From the NCBI RefSeq assembly GCF_007829035.1, contig NZ_VIVQ01000002.1:496001-560000 (forward strand): 64,000 nucleotides of DNA, given 5' to 3'. The DNA is from Rudaeicoccus suwonensis. GTDB taxonomy: Bacteria > Actinomycetota > Actinomycetes > Actinomycetales > Dermatophilaceae. How positions within the stretch are numbered: position 1 is the first letter of the stretch; each line of letters opens with the position of its first letter. A program made the translations under genes and the position numbers. Of the stretch, positions 51,856-60,330 are shown one piece after another. The notes below the pieces were generated by a model. The model was not told the origin of the DNA, searched no databases, and saw nothing but the letters and a program-made list of their open reading frames with translations.

Positions 51856-52000
51856 TCGTCGTTGGACGGGCCGAATACCCCGGTGGGACACTCGGGCACG
51901 CAACCGGTCGGCACACGTCATCCGTCGACCGGATCCGTCGGTCGGCAGGCCGGCTGAGCACCCCGCCCATCACGCCCGTCACGCGAGAAGAGCACTCACC

Positions 52001-53146
52001 TTGCAAGCCCTGAAGCATTTCCGTATCGATTTTCTGATCACCGTGATCGTCCTGGCGATCGCGTTCGTGTACGACAGCTGGACCGGAATCTGGCTGTGCG
52101 CGATCCTGATCGTCGTCGAGATCGTGTTCTCCTTCGACAACGCCGCGGTCAACGCCAAATATCTGGTGCGACTCAACGACTTCTGGCAGAAGATGTTCTT
52201 GACCGTCGGCGTGCTCGTCGCGGTCTTCGGGATGCGGTTGATCTTTCCCTTCGTCATCGTCTGTGTCTCCGGATCGATCAGCCCGATCAGAGCGCTGCAC
52301 CTGGCGCTGGAGAAGGGCGACCCGCACGTCCCCGGCACCTACGGCTACATCCTCAACGAGGCCCACCCGAGCATCGCGGCCTTCGGTGGCATGTTCCTGC
52401 TGCTGCTGTTCCTGGACTTCATGTTCGACCCCGACCGCGAGACCACGTGGCTGTCCTGGATCGAGAAGCCGCTGCAGCGTCTGGGCAAGCTGGATGTCCT
52501 GTCCGTCGTCATCGCCGGTGTCTTCCTGCTGGTTGCCAGCGAGACCCTGGTGCACAAGACCGCGGTCCACACCGACGTGCAGATGCGCTCGATCGTGCTG
52601 TTCTCCGGGCTGCTCGGCATCGTGCTCTATCTCGCGGTCAGCGGCCTCTCCCAACTGATGGAGAGCCGCGAGGCGGCCAAGGACGAGGAGTTCGAGAAGG
52701 CTGACGCACGGTCCACGGGCCAGACGGTGCTGCTGGCCGGCAAGGCCGCTTTGTCGATGTTCTTCTTCCTGGAGGTGCTGGACGCGACCTTCTCCTTCGA
52801 CGGTGTGATCGGCGCCTTCGCGATCACCCCCGACCCGATCATCATCATGATGGGCCTGGGTGTCGGCGCGATGTACGTGCGATCGATGACGATCTTCCTC
52901 GTGCGCAACGGGACGCTGGCCGAGTACCGCTTCCTGGAGCACGGCGCCCACTGGGCGATCGGCGCGCTCGCGGTGATGCTGGTGCTGAGCATCAAGGTGC
53001 ACCTGGGCGAATTCGTCATCGGCGGGGTGGGCATCGCGCTCATCGTCGCCGCCTGGATCTCCTCGATCCTGGCCAACAAGCGTGAGGCTGCGGCAGAGGG
53101 GCCCGCAGCTTATGAGAACACCACGGATGAAGGAGCACACGTATGA
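52001..53146 (+). CDS. TerC/DUF475-family integral membrane protein
   Basis: 381 residues, TTG 52001 (no closer ATG/GTG keeps the first helix). About eight to nine transmembrane helices with TerC-type acidic residues inside them: EIVFSFDNAAVNAK (near 40-53) and FFLEVLDATFSFDGVIGAF (near 255-273). This duplicated E/D-bearing pattern is proposed to form a metal-ion pathway. A cytoplasmic loop carries Glu/Lys charges (ESREAAKDEEFEK). It is the membrane partner of the TerD proteins and overlaps the next terD start (ATGA). Confidence 0.93.
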   Translation: MQALKHFRIDFLITVIVLAIAFVYDSWTGIWLCAILIVVEIVFSFDNAAVNAKYLVRLNDFWQKMFLTVGVLVAVFGMRLIFPFVIVCVSGSISPIRALHLALEKGDPHVPGTYGYILNEAHPSIAAFGGMFLLLLFLDFMFDPDRETTWLSWIEKPLQRLGKLDVLSVVIAGVFLLVASETLVHKTAVHTDVQMRSIVLFSGLLGIVLYLAVSGLSQLMESREAAKDEEFEKADARSTGQTVLLAGKAALSMFFFLEVLDATFSFDGVIGAFAITPDPIIIMMGLGVGAMYVRSMTIFLVRNGTLAEYRFLEHGAHWAIGALAVMLVLSIKVHLGEFVIGGVGIALIVAAWISSILANKREAAAEGPAAYENTTDEGAHV

Positions 53147-53733
53147 GCGTCAACCTGTCCAAGGGTCAGACCGTCGACCTGCGCAAGCAGGACGGCGGCC
53201 AGTTGAGCCGGGTGCGGATGGGCCTGGGGTGGGACGTCAAGGTCATCACCAAGAAGGGTCTGTTCGGGGGCACCAAGCAGGTGCAGCGCGCGATCGACCT
53301 CGACGCCTCGGCGCTGGTCATCAGTGGTGGTCGTGTGATCGACACGGTGTACTTCGGTTCGCTGCGCTCGGCGGACGGCGCCATCCAGCACACCGGCGAC
53401 AATCTCACCGGTGCCGGCGATGGCGACGACGAGTCGATCATCGTCGACCTGCCGCAGGTGCACGGCAGCGTCGAGCACATCGTCTTCGTCGTGAATTCCT
53501 ACAGCGGCGAGACGTTCAGCGAGATCGACAATGCCGTGGTGCGGGTCGTCGACTCGGCCGCGGGTGACACCGAATTGGCGCGCTTCGCGCTCAGCGGGTC
53601 GGGCCCGCACACCGCTCTGGTCATGGCACGTGTGTCACGCACGGGTGCAGGGTGGGCGTTCACCGCGATCGGAACCCCCGGTCAGGGTCGCACCGCCCGA
53701 GACCTCGAACCGCTCGCGCTCGCAGCTGTCTGA
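53143..53733 (+). CDS. terD: TerD-family protein
   Basis: 196 residues from ATG 53143, overlapping terC by four bases. TerD elements: MSVNLSKGQTVDLRK, MGLGWDVK, IDLDASALVI, GDNLTGAGDGDDESIIVDLPQV and a C-terminal GAGWAFTAIG. An insert with KKGLFGGTKQVQ near residues 37-48 and a shortened C-terminus separate it from the canonical copy. Probably a second calcium-binding subunit working with TerC. Confidence 0.93.
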   Translation: MSVNLSKGQTVDLRKQDGGQLSRVRMGLGWDVKVITKKGLFGGTKQVQRAIDLDASALVISGGRVIDTVYFGSLRSADGAIQHTGDNLTGAGDGDDESIIVDLPQVHGSVEHIVFVVNSYSGETFSEIDNAVVRVVDSAAGDTELARFALSGSGPHTALVMARVSRTGAGWAFTAIGTPGQGRTARDLEPLALAAV

Positions 53734-53739
53734 GTTCGG

Positions 53740-54450
53740 ATGCCGACCAACCACGCCTCGGGTGCCACGCACCCGAGGCGTGCCGTCGCAGGGGTGTCGC
53801 TGGACATCTGGGGCACGCTGCTGGGCAGCGACCCCGACTTCAAGGCGGCGCGCAACCGACTGCTGCGGGATGCGTTGCTTCCCTCGGTCGGTGCCGAGCA
53901 GTTCGACCAGGTGATGCGGCAGGCCGACCGCGATGTCGACGACGAGTGCGCGCGGACCGGCGCCGATGTGGGTTTCGTCGGTCGGATCGTCGCCTGCCTC
54001 ACCCGGTTCGGTATGCCGCAGAGTGTCGCGCTCGACGCGGTATCGGTGGCCTGTGACGACCTGATGTGTCAGCAGGAGGCGCTGGCGCTCATGCACCCGC
54101 CGCGACCACTGCACACCGAGCTGCCGGCGGCGGTGCTGGAGTTGCAGGTGCCGGTCGTGTTGACGAGCAACACCGGCATGCTGCCGGGAGCGCTCATGCG
54201 GAAACTGTTGGCGTTGGCCGGTTTTGGCGGTGTCACTGGTGTCTTCTCCGACGAGGTCGGGGTGGCGAAACCGGCGCCGGCGATCTTCGGCGAGACGCTC
54301 GCGGTGTTGGGGCTTCCGCCGCCGGACGTGCTGCACGTCGGTGACAACCCGGTCGCCGACGTGGCCGGCGCGCGGGAGGCCGGTCTGCAGACGGCGCTCG
54401 TCATACCGGACGGACTGTCGACGCTCGCGGTGCTGCGAGAGCTGTCATGA
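53740..54450 (+). CDS. HAD-superfamily phosphatase of the Ter cluster
   Basis: 236 residues from ATG 53740. HAD motif I SLDIWGTLLG (Asp near 22; Trp instead of the usual second Asp-x-Thr context), motif II VVLTSNTGML, motif III KPAPAIFGE and motif IV HVGDNPVADVAGAREAG are all present, with an alpha-helical cap (about 35-115). It dephosphorylates a small phosphometabolite. In published Ter-system analyses a HAD enzyme and phosphoribosyltransferases are predicted to make a nucleoside-like compound; the two PRTase-like genes directly downstream fit that. Overlaps the next gene by four bases. Confidence 0.9.
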   Translation: MPTNHASGATHPRRAVAGVSLDIWGTLLGSDPDFKAARNRLLRDALLPSVGAEQFDQVMRQADRDVDDECARTGADVGFVGRIVACLTRFGMPQSVALDAVSVACDDLMCQQEALALMHPPRPLHTELPAAVLELQVPVVLTSNTGMLPGALMRKLLALAGFGGVTGVFSDEVGVAKPAPAIFGETLAVLGLPPPDVLHVGDNPVADVAGAREAGLQTALVIPDGLSTLAVLRELS

Positions 54451-55343
54451 CCGTGCAGCGCGTGATCGCCCATCCACTGACCGGACCGGCGTCCCGACCG
54501 GTGGACATGCGCACCGGTGCGGCTTTCGACGCCGAGACCTATTCCCTGATGAAGCACGGCGACTTCTCGGCCGCGCTCACGTTCGGCGCCGAGGTCGCGA
54601 CGCGACTGCTCGACGAATGCCGCTGGCTGTTGACCGAGGAGCGCCCGGTGTTGCTGCCGGTGGCTTGTCACGTCACTGTTCCCAGCTGTCATCTGCTGGC
54701 CGAGGTCGTTTCGATACACCTCAACACGGCGCGCAAGGGGATGCCTGCCGCGCAGATCACCGATGTGCACAAGAGCTCGGTGACGCACATCGACTACGCC
54801 CGCTCCACCGAGGCCGAACGGCGGAGAGACCTCTCCGGGATCGCTTTCGAGCTGGTCGAGCCGGTCACCGGCGCCAATGTGGTCGTCGTCGACGACATCC
54901 GCGTGACGGGTATGGCGGAGCAGACGATGCTGTCGGTGCTCGAAGGCGCGGGGGCCACGCGGGTGATCGCGGCATACGTCGCGTCCTGTGATGACGCACT
55001 GGCGGCGGAACCGAGCATCGAGAGCCGACTCAACACCGCTCGCGTGCGGTCGGTGTTGGATGTCCTGCCGGTGGTGCGCTCCGGTCACTTCCGGGTGACG
55101 ATCCGGTTTCTCAAGCGGCTGCTGGGTGAGCCGGAGACTGCGGAGTTTCTCGCGCAGTGCCCCCGGCCTCTCGCGTGGGAGCTGCGCACTCAGGCGGAAC
55201 GGAACGGCCGTGACTTCGTTGCGGCATACCCCGAGGGGATGCGTGCACTGCGCGAGGCGACACCGGGCTGGCCCGAGCGGCCGGAGCCGATCGAAGGGGA
55301 GGTGTGGGGATGGCGAATGGGATCGACGACCGAAAAGCACTGA
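54447..55343 (+). CDS. Phosphoribosyltransferase-like protein (Ter cluster), 1
   Basis: 298 residues from ATG 54447 (ATGA overlap with the HAD gene). The PRPP-binding loop VVVVDDIRVTGMAEQ (near 148-162) is the type-I PRTase signature. Upstream are a hood-like region with PVACHVTVPSC and a KSSVTHIDYARSTEAERR segment that may contact substrate. No signal peptide. It probably transfers a ribosyl group to, or removes one from, a base-like acceptor; the specific reaction is unknown. Its last 34 bases overlap the second PRTase gene. Confidence 0.85.
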   Translation: MTVQRVIAHPLTGPASRPVDMRTGAAFDAETYSLMKHGDFSAALTFGAEVATRLLDECRWLLTEERPVLLPVACHVTVPSCHLLAEVVSIHLNTARKGMPAAQITDVHKSSVTHIDYARSTEAERRRDLSGIAFELVEPVTGANVVVVDDIRVTGMAEQTMLSVLEGAGATRVIAAYVASCDDALAAEPSIESRLNTARVRSVLDVLPVVRSGHFRVTIRFLKRLLGEPETAEFLAQCPRPLAWELRTQAERNGRDFVAAYPEGMRALREATPGWPERPEPIEGEVWGWRMGSTTEKH

Positions 55344-56146
55344 TACGGCTGCATTCTCAGTACGGACTGCCTGCCAACGGCCGTGTCGAACGCGTCGGCT
55401 ACAGCCGCTTCAAACATGGTGATGCGGCGATCGGCCGTGGGTATGCGCGAGCCCTGGCTGCGCTTGTCACGCCGGAACTCTCGGCCGAGCGGGTGATGGT
55501 CACGACATCCGGCTTCGACCGGGTGCCGCCCGCCGCGCACAGTCTGCTCGCGCCGTTCGCGGCCGAGGTGCGGCGGCGACGCCCCGACATCGCCGTCGAG
55601 ACTGTGAAGGTCGACCGGCGTGGGGTGTCGTCCGACGACTATGCCCGGATGACGACGACCCAGCGTGCTGCCGAGATCGGCGCGGACCGACTGAGTGCAC
55701 CTGCCGGCGTGGCTGGTGCGGTGGTGCTCGCACTCGACGACATCCGCGTGACGGGCACCCACGAGCGTGCCGTCGACCGCTGCCTCAGCGAGGCGGGTGC
55801 TGCAAGCGTCTGCCATCTGTATGTCGTTGACGCGTCGAAGTTTTCGGATTGTCCGCAGGTGGAGGCGGTGCTCAATTCCGTGGCGGCCGCCGATGCTTGC
55901 GCGTTGCTGTCGGTGACCCGCTCGATGCACTTCGTGCCCAACGCACGGCTGTGCCGTCAGGTCGTGCGGTTGCCCGCGGAGCAACTGACGACCTTCGTGC
56001 AGGGTGCGGGCGAACGACTACTGGCATGGCTCGACTGGGCGATCGAGACCGACGGCCTGGCGGGCCTGCCGTCATACGCGTGCGGGGTTTCGGCCTTCCG
56101 GGCCGAGGTGAGCGCGCAGCGCGGCATCGGCGTTGCCACCGGCTGA
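55310..56146 (+). CDS. Phosphoribosyltransferase-like protein (Ter cluster), 2
   Basis: 278 residues from ATG 55310, with AAGGGGAGG seven bases upstream (GTG 55304 is an alternative). The PRPP loop is VVLALDDIRVTGTHERA (near 142-157). An N-terminal YSRFKHGDAAIGRGYARALAAL parallels the MKHGDFSAALTFGAEVA of the neighbour, so the two are distant paralogues. The DYARMTTTQRAAEIGADR segment again matches. A tandem, divergent PRTase pair is characteristic of Ter-linked biosynthetic modules. It ends the cluster, convergent with a RibD-like gene. Confidence 0.85.
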   Translation: MANGIDDRKALIRLHSQYGLPANGRVERVGYSRFKHGDAAIGRGYARALAALVTPELSAERVMVTTSGFDRVPPAAHSLLAPFAAEVRRRRPDIAVETVKVDRRGVSSDDYARMTTTQRAAEIGADRLSAPAGVAGAVVLALDDIRVTGTHERAVDRCLSEAGAASVCHLYVVDASKFSDCPQVEAVLNSVAAADACALLSVTRSMHFVPNARLCRQVVRLPAEQLTTFVQGAGERLLAWLDWAIETDGLAGLPSYACGVSAFRAEVSAQRGIGVATG

Positions 56147-56208
56147 CACGAGCGCACGACTGTCCGATGTGAACCCTCGCTGGTGCGGTTTCCCGTCGGC
56201 GTCAGGCG

Positions 56209-56757
56209 TCAGGCGTCGGCGTCGCGCTTGCGGTAGGTCAGCATCGCGTTGCCGACAGTCGTGATCTGACTGTCGATGAGTTCCAGCCGCACCGGCTGCT
56301 CGATGCCGTCGAACAGCCTCTTGCCGGTGCCGCCGGACGCCGGGTGGATCGTCAGCGTGAGGGCGTCCAGCAGGCCGGCGACGAGCAGTTCGCGGATCAC
56401 CGAGATGCCGCACACGGTGATGTCGCCGCCATCCTCGTGCTTGAGGCTGGCCACGTAGTCGAGCAGATCACCGTCGATGACGGTGGAGTTCTGCCAGGCC
56501 AGCGGCCCGGTCAGGGTGCGGGTCGCGACGTGCTTGCGCATCGGGTTGATCAGCAGACCGAAATCCTCGTTGTGGTCGGGCCAGTAATCCGCCCACTCGG
56601 TGTAGATCACCCGGCCCATGATCGCGTCGGTCACCGCCGCCATCGCCTCACCCATCGCGGTGCCCTCCTCGGCGCCGAAGCTGTCGAACTGGAACAGATT
56701 CGGGCTTTCGACGACTCCGTCGATCGAGCTGAACAGGTGGGCGACGACCTTGCGCAT
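56209..56757 (-). CDS. RibD/dihydrofolate-reductase-like protein
   Basis: 182 residues from ATG 56757 after AAGGATC. RibD_C/DHFR-like fold: KVVAHLFSSIDGVVESP at the start, MGRVIYTEWADYW, GPLAWQNSTVIDGDLLDYV, GDITVCGISVIRELLVAGLLD and a C-terminal RLELIDSQITTVGNAML. It is a likely NADPH-dependent reductase of unknown substrate; such stand-alone proteins are not part of the riboflavin operon. The 3' side has a GGCGTCA short tandem repeat. Confidence 0.88.
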   Translation of the reverse strand: MRKVVAHLFSSIDGVVESPNLFQFDSFGAEEGTAMGEAMAAVTDAIMGRVIYTEWADYWPDHNEDFGLLINPMRKHVATRTLTGPLAWQNSTVIDGDLLDYVASLKHEDGGDITVCGISVIRELLVAGLLDALTLTIHPASGGTGKRLFDGIEQPVRLELIDSQITTVGNAMLTYRKRDADA

Positions 56758-56886
56758 GAGTGATCCTTGACGGTGGTGGCGGACGGGGTGAGTGTCCAAG
56801 AGTCTGCCTGTCGCGAGGGCTTTTGGGTGGTGAAACCGGCACATCGCGATCGGGCCCGCGGCAGGGTCCTGCGGTGGCATTCGAAT

Positions 56887-56929
56887 GGCACTCTGCAGTG
56901 CCCCGCGCTGTGGGGCACTGCAGAGTGCC
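56887..56929. repeat. Large hairpin, 18-bp perfect stem
   Basis: GGCACTCTGCAGTGCCCC and its exact complement are separated by GCGCTGT. It lies in a divergent promoter region, so it is not a terminator; it could be an operator pair, a short mobile element remnant or a 5'-UTR structure. Confidence 0.85.
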
Positions 56930-57051
56930 GTCCAGGAGGTCCGCCACACATCCCCGCGCCCAGCCCAGGACCCCTGCCGGCACGGTGATCCGGAGTTGAG
57001 GGGGGGTCGGATTCACCCGCTCCGGGTGGCCATCTGCGATCGGGCTGGGCG

Positions 57052-57057
57052 TACCTT
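57052..57057 (+). promoter_or_regulatory. -10 element (TACCTT) of the amidase gene
   Basis: TACCTT followed by eight bases and ATG 57066; leaderless-type spacing. Confidence 0.45.
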
Positions 57058-57065
57058 GTGCGGCT

Positions 57066-58493
57066 ATGAGCACGGATGCCGCACCTGCCACCCGAGTCCA
57101 CGCGTTTCGCGACGACGCCCTGGGCGACCTCGATGCAACCGGCGTCGCCGACCGTATCCGCACCGGCGAGATTACCGCCAATGAAGCCGTCGATGCTGCC
57201 ATCGAGCGGGTGCAGGTGGTCGACCCGCAGCTGCATGCGCTGATGTACGACGACTACGAGCGGGCACGCGAGCGCGCCGCCCGATCGATCAGCTCCGGTG
57301 AATTTGCAGGCGTTCCAATGGTTTTCAAGGACAACATCCCCGTCGGTGGGATGCCGATGACCGAGGGTTCGCTGGCCTTCCCGAAGGATCCGCAGCCCAA
57401 GGACGGAGCCGTGGCGGCGCAATTCCGTGCCACCGGCATGATTCCGGTCGGCACCTCCACGATGCCGGAGTTCGGCTGGACCTGCTCGACAGAGACGCGC
57501 CAGTTCACCACGCGGAATCCCTGGAACACCGGCTTCTCCGCCGGCGGAAGTTCCGGTGGGTCGGCGGCGCTGGTCGCCTCGGGCGCCATACCGATCGCAC
57601 ACGGCAACGACGGAGGCGGTTCGATCCGCATCCCCGCCGCCATGTGTGGCCTGGTCGGACTCAAGCCGACACGGGGGCGGCTGCGCACCAACGAGGGCAG
57701 CGCGACGATGCCGGTGCGTATTGTCGCCGACTCGGTGCTCGCGCGGTCGGTGCGGGATGTCGCGCGCTTCTATGTCGCGGCGGAGCGCCAGCACCACAAT
57801 CGTCGCGTGCGTGCGCTCGGCGATCCCCAGGCGCCGCTGCACCGGAGGCTGCGCGTCGGCATGCTGCTGGACGCGCCCTTCGCGTCGGCCACCGACGCGC
57901 CGACCCGCGCCGCCGTGGAGGCATTCGCGAGGACGCTGGAGTCATTCGGTCACATCGTCGAGCCCTTCGATCTGAAGGTTCCGCAGACCTTCGTCGACGA
58001 CTTCAGCCGCTACTGGCAGCTGCTGGCGATGCTTGCGTCATACGGCGGGAAGCTGTTGTTCGACAAGGGATTCGACAATTCCAAGGTCGAACCGCTGACC
58101 GCCTATCTTGCCAAGGAGGGGTTGCTGAACGTGTGGCGCTCGCCGGCATACATCGCACGGTTGGGGCTGATGAGCGCGTTCTCGCGGCGGATGTTCCACG
58201 GCGGACCGGACCTCGTCCTCACGCCGGTCCTCACCAAGGTGACCCCGCAACTCGGCTACCTCGGACCGGAGCTCCCGGGCGAGGAGCACTTCCGCCGGCT
58301 CGTCGATCTCGTCGGTTTCACACCGCTGCAGAACGCCACCGGCAGCCCCGCGATCTCGCTGCCGTATGCCGCAACCGACAGTGGCCTGCCGATCGGTGTG
58401 ATGCTCACCGCCGATCACGGTCACGAGAGTTTGCTGTTGCAGGTGGCGGCGCAGGTCGAGCACGCGCACCCGTGGGCACGGATCCAGGACTGA
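57066..58493 (+). CDS. Amidase (amidase-signature family)
   Basis: 475 residues from ATG 57066. The Ser-cisSer-Lys triad region is clear: VFKDN (Lys near 87), GGSSGGSAA (cis-Ser near 161 and following) and GNDGGGSIRIPAAMCGLVGLKPTRGR (nucleophile Ser near 185). Family size is normal. It hydrolyses an amide, ester or carbamate; specificity is not determinable. The frame downstream of the GGSSGG motif keeps typical amidase end HPWARI. It is convergent with the YtcJ-like gene 23 bases away. Confidence 0.93.
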   Translation: MSTDAAPATRVHAFRDDALGDLDATGVADRIRTGEITANEAVDAAIERVQVVDPQLHALMYDDYERARERAARSISSGEFAGVPMVFKDNIPVGGMPMTEGSLAFPKDPQPKDGAVAAQFRATGMIPVGTSTMPEFGWTCSTETRQFTTRNPWNTGFSAGGSSGGSAALVASGAIPIAHGNDGGGSIRIPAAMCGLVGLKPTRGRLRTNEGSATMPVRIVADSVLARSVRDVARFYVAAERQHHNRRVRALGDPQAPLHRRLRVGMLLDAPFASATDAPTRAAVEAFARTLESFGHIVEPFDLKVPQTFVDDFSRYWQLLAMLASYGGKLLFDKGFDNSKVEPLTAYLAKEGLLNVWRSPAYIARLGLMSAFSRRMFHGGPDLVLTPVLTKVTPQLGYLGPELPGEEHFRRLVDLVGFTPLQNATGSPAISLPYAATDSGLPIGVMLTADHGHESLLLQVAAQVEHAHPWARIQD

Positions 58494-58516
58494 ACCTCGG
58501 CGCCGCCGGCGAATGC

Positions 58517-60106
58517 TCAGCGCGACCAGCGCGTTTCGCCGCCGACGACTGTCTGCAGCACCTGGGCGGTGCGAATCCGCAGCGGTTCGTCGGCAATCAA
58601 CTCAGGATCGGTGATGTCGGTGTCGATCGCGATGAAGTCGGCCAGCCGTCCGGCGGTGAGCCGGCCCTTGCGGGTGAAATCACCTGTCAGTCGCGCAGAT
58701 CCGGCTGTGTGTGCCGCGATGGCCTCGTTGATCGTGACGCGCTCGTGCGGCTGCCAGCCACCTGCCGGTGTGCCGTCGAAGCGCTGCCGGGTCACGGCGG
58801 CGTGCAGTCCGAAGAACGGGTTCGGATCCTCCACCGGCGCGTCCGATCCGAAGGCGACCGCGACTCCGGCATCCAGCAACGTCCGCCAGCCGTAGGCCAC
58901 CAGAGGGCTGTCCGGCAGCATGGCCTCGCACAAGGTGATGTCGCTGGTGCAGTGCGTCGGCTGCATCGAGGCGGTGACCCCCAGCTGCGCCATCCGGTGA
59001 ACGTCGTCCGGTTGCAGGAACTGGGAGTGCTCGATGCTGAGCGTCATACTCGTGCCGGTCTCGGCGCGCAGTTGCTCGTACGCACCCAGCACCGTGTGGG
59101 CGGCTTGGTCGCCGATCGCGTGCGTTGCCACGGCGATTCCGGCATCCGTCGCGCGTCGAGCGTAGGCGAGGACCTGCTCGTGCGACAGCACCGGCATGCC
59201 GTGGTTGGACTCGTCGCCGCGGAATCCGTGGCTCATGTGACAGGTGTGCGAGCCGAGCGCGCCGTCGCTGAACAGCTTGACCGGACCCACCCGGAGCCAG
59301 TCGTCACCGTCGCCGGAACGACGGCCCTCGGCGATCGCCGCGTCGAGGTGAGTGACCGGAATTCCTTTGGTGACACGGATGTTCAGCCACCCGTCGGATT
59401 TCATCCGCAGGTATGCCGCACGTGCGTCCTCACCGTCGAGGTCGGTGACGCTCGTCAGTCCGACCGACAAGAGGTGTTCCTGTGCGGCGGCCAGCTGGTC
59501 GGCGAGATCGCCGGAGACGGGTGAGGCGTAGACCCGCTCGACGGCCTCACAGGCGGCTTCGCGCAGGATGCCGGTCGGAGAGCCCTGGTCATCGCGCGCG
59601 ATGACTCCGCCCGCCGGATCGGGAGTGTCGAACGTGATGCCGACGGCGCTCAGCGCCGCGGTGTTGACCCACATCGTGTGGCCGTCGATGCTGGCCAGCG
59701 CCACGGGATGGTCGCCACTGACGCGGTCGAGGTCATGCCGGGTCGGCTGCCCGGGCGGGGTCCACTTGTTGCTGTCCCAGCGACCGCCCATGATCCAGGC
59801 GCCGGACGGGATCGTCTCGGCATACTGCTGCACGTGCTGGAGCGCCTGCTCGAGGGTGGTCACCCGGCGCAGATCGAGCGCTGCCAGCTCGCGCGCAAGG
59901 CTGGCGGTGTGGATGTGCGCGTCGTGCATCCCCGGCAGCACCAGCGCTCCGCCGAGCTCGACAACGGTCGCCTCGCGATGCTGGACGGCCAGGCTCTCGA
60001 AGTCGCCGATCGCCAGGATGACGTCATCGTCTGCGAGCAGTCCGGTGGCATACGGTCGCTGCGGGTCGCCGGTGTAGATGCGGGAATGGCGGTAGAGCAC
60101 GGTCAC
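58517..60106 (-). CDS. YtcJ-type metal-dependent amidohydrolase
   Basis: 529 residues from GTG 60106, with TAAGCT (-10) seven bases upstream; the ATG six codons further up (60124) lies partly in that promoter. Amidohydrolase_3 motifs: LPGMHDAHIH (near 64-73), KLFSDGALGSHTCHMSHG, ATHAIGDQAAHTVLGAYE, EHSQFLQPDD and VAFGSDAPVEDPNPF, ending in GRLADFIAIDTD. Members remove acyl or amide groups from varied substrates. Cytoplasmic. Confidence 0.92.
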   Translation of the reverse strand: MTVLYRHSRIYTGDPQRPYATGLLADDDVILAIGDFESLAVQHREATVVELGGALVLPGMHDAHIHTASLARELAALDLRRVTTLEQALQHVQQYAETIPSGAWIMGGRWDSNKWTPPGQPTRHDLDRVSGDHPVALASIDGHTMWVNTAALSAVGITFDTPDPAGGVIARDDQGSPTGILREAACEAVERVYASPVSGDLADQLAAAQEHLLSVGLTSVTDLDGEDARAAYLRMKSDGWLNIRVTKGIPVTHLDAAIAEGRRSGDGDDWLRVGPVKLFSDGALGSHTCHMSHGFRGDESNHGMPVLSHEQVLAYARRATDAGIAVATHAIGDQAAHTVLGAYEQLRAETGTSMTLSIEHSQFLQPDDVHRMAQLGVTASMQPTHCTSDITLCEAMLPDSPLVAYGWRTLLDAGVAVAFGSDAPVEDPNPFFGLHAAVTRQRFDGTPAGGWQPHERVTINEAIAAHTAGSARLTGDFTRKGRLTAGRLADFIAIDTDITDPELIADEPLRIRTAQVLQTVVGGETRWSR

Positions 60107-60113
60107 CTTGCAG

Positions 60114-60119
60114 AGCTTA
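60114..60119 (-). promoter_or_regulatory. -10 element (TAAGCT) of the YtcJ-like gene
   Basis: Minus-strand TAAGCT seven bases before GTG 60106. The 224-bp gap to arfA otherwise shows nothing recognisable. Confidence 0.45.
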
Positions 60120-60330
60120 GGCATCGCCGGTTCGAGGGCCGCACGGACGACTGTCAGGCTGTCGCGGTCGCGTCATTACGGGTCGTCGCGCGGCGCGTCA
60201 TACAGCACCGGAGCGGGTATTCGGGGTTTGATAAGGCGTAGCCATGCTCTTCGAAAGGTGGTCGGTGCGTTCGCTTTTCGCGGCAGCCGGTGCGTTTCGC
60301 AGCAGCGACGACGACTGACAGGAGCACTTC

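Larger units (their letters stand above)
56758..57065. other. Divergent intergenic region with hairpin
   Basis: 308 bases between the RibD-like start (-) and the amidase start (+). It contains the 18-bp-stem hairpin at 56887 and the amidase -10 at 57052; no ORF supported. Confidence 0.6.

Noticed and set aside
51233-53140. 635-residue minus-strand ORF
   Set aside because: Antisense to terD and terC; His/Asp/Gln-rich shadow with no domain.
57644-59524. 626-residue plus-strand ORF
   Set aside because: Runs across the ends of the amidase and the antisense of the YtcJ-like gene; no domain or start signal.
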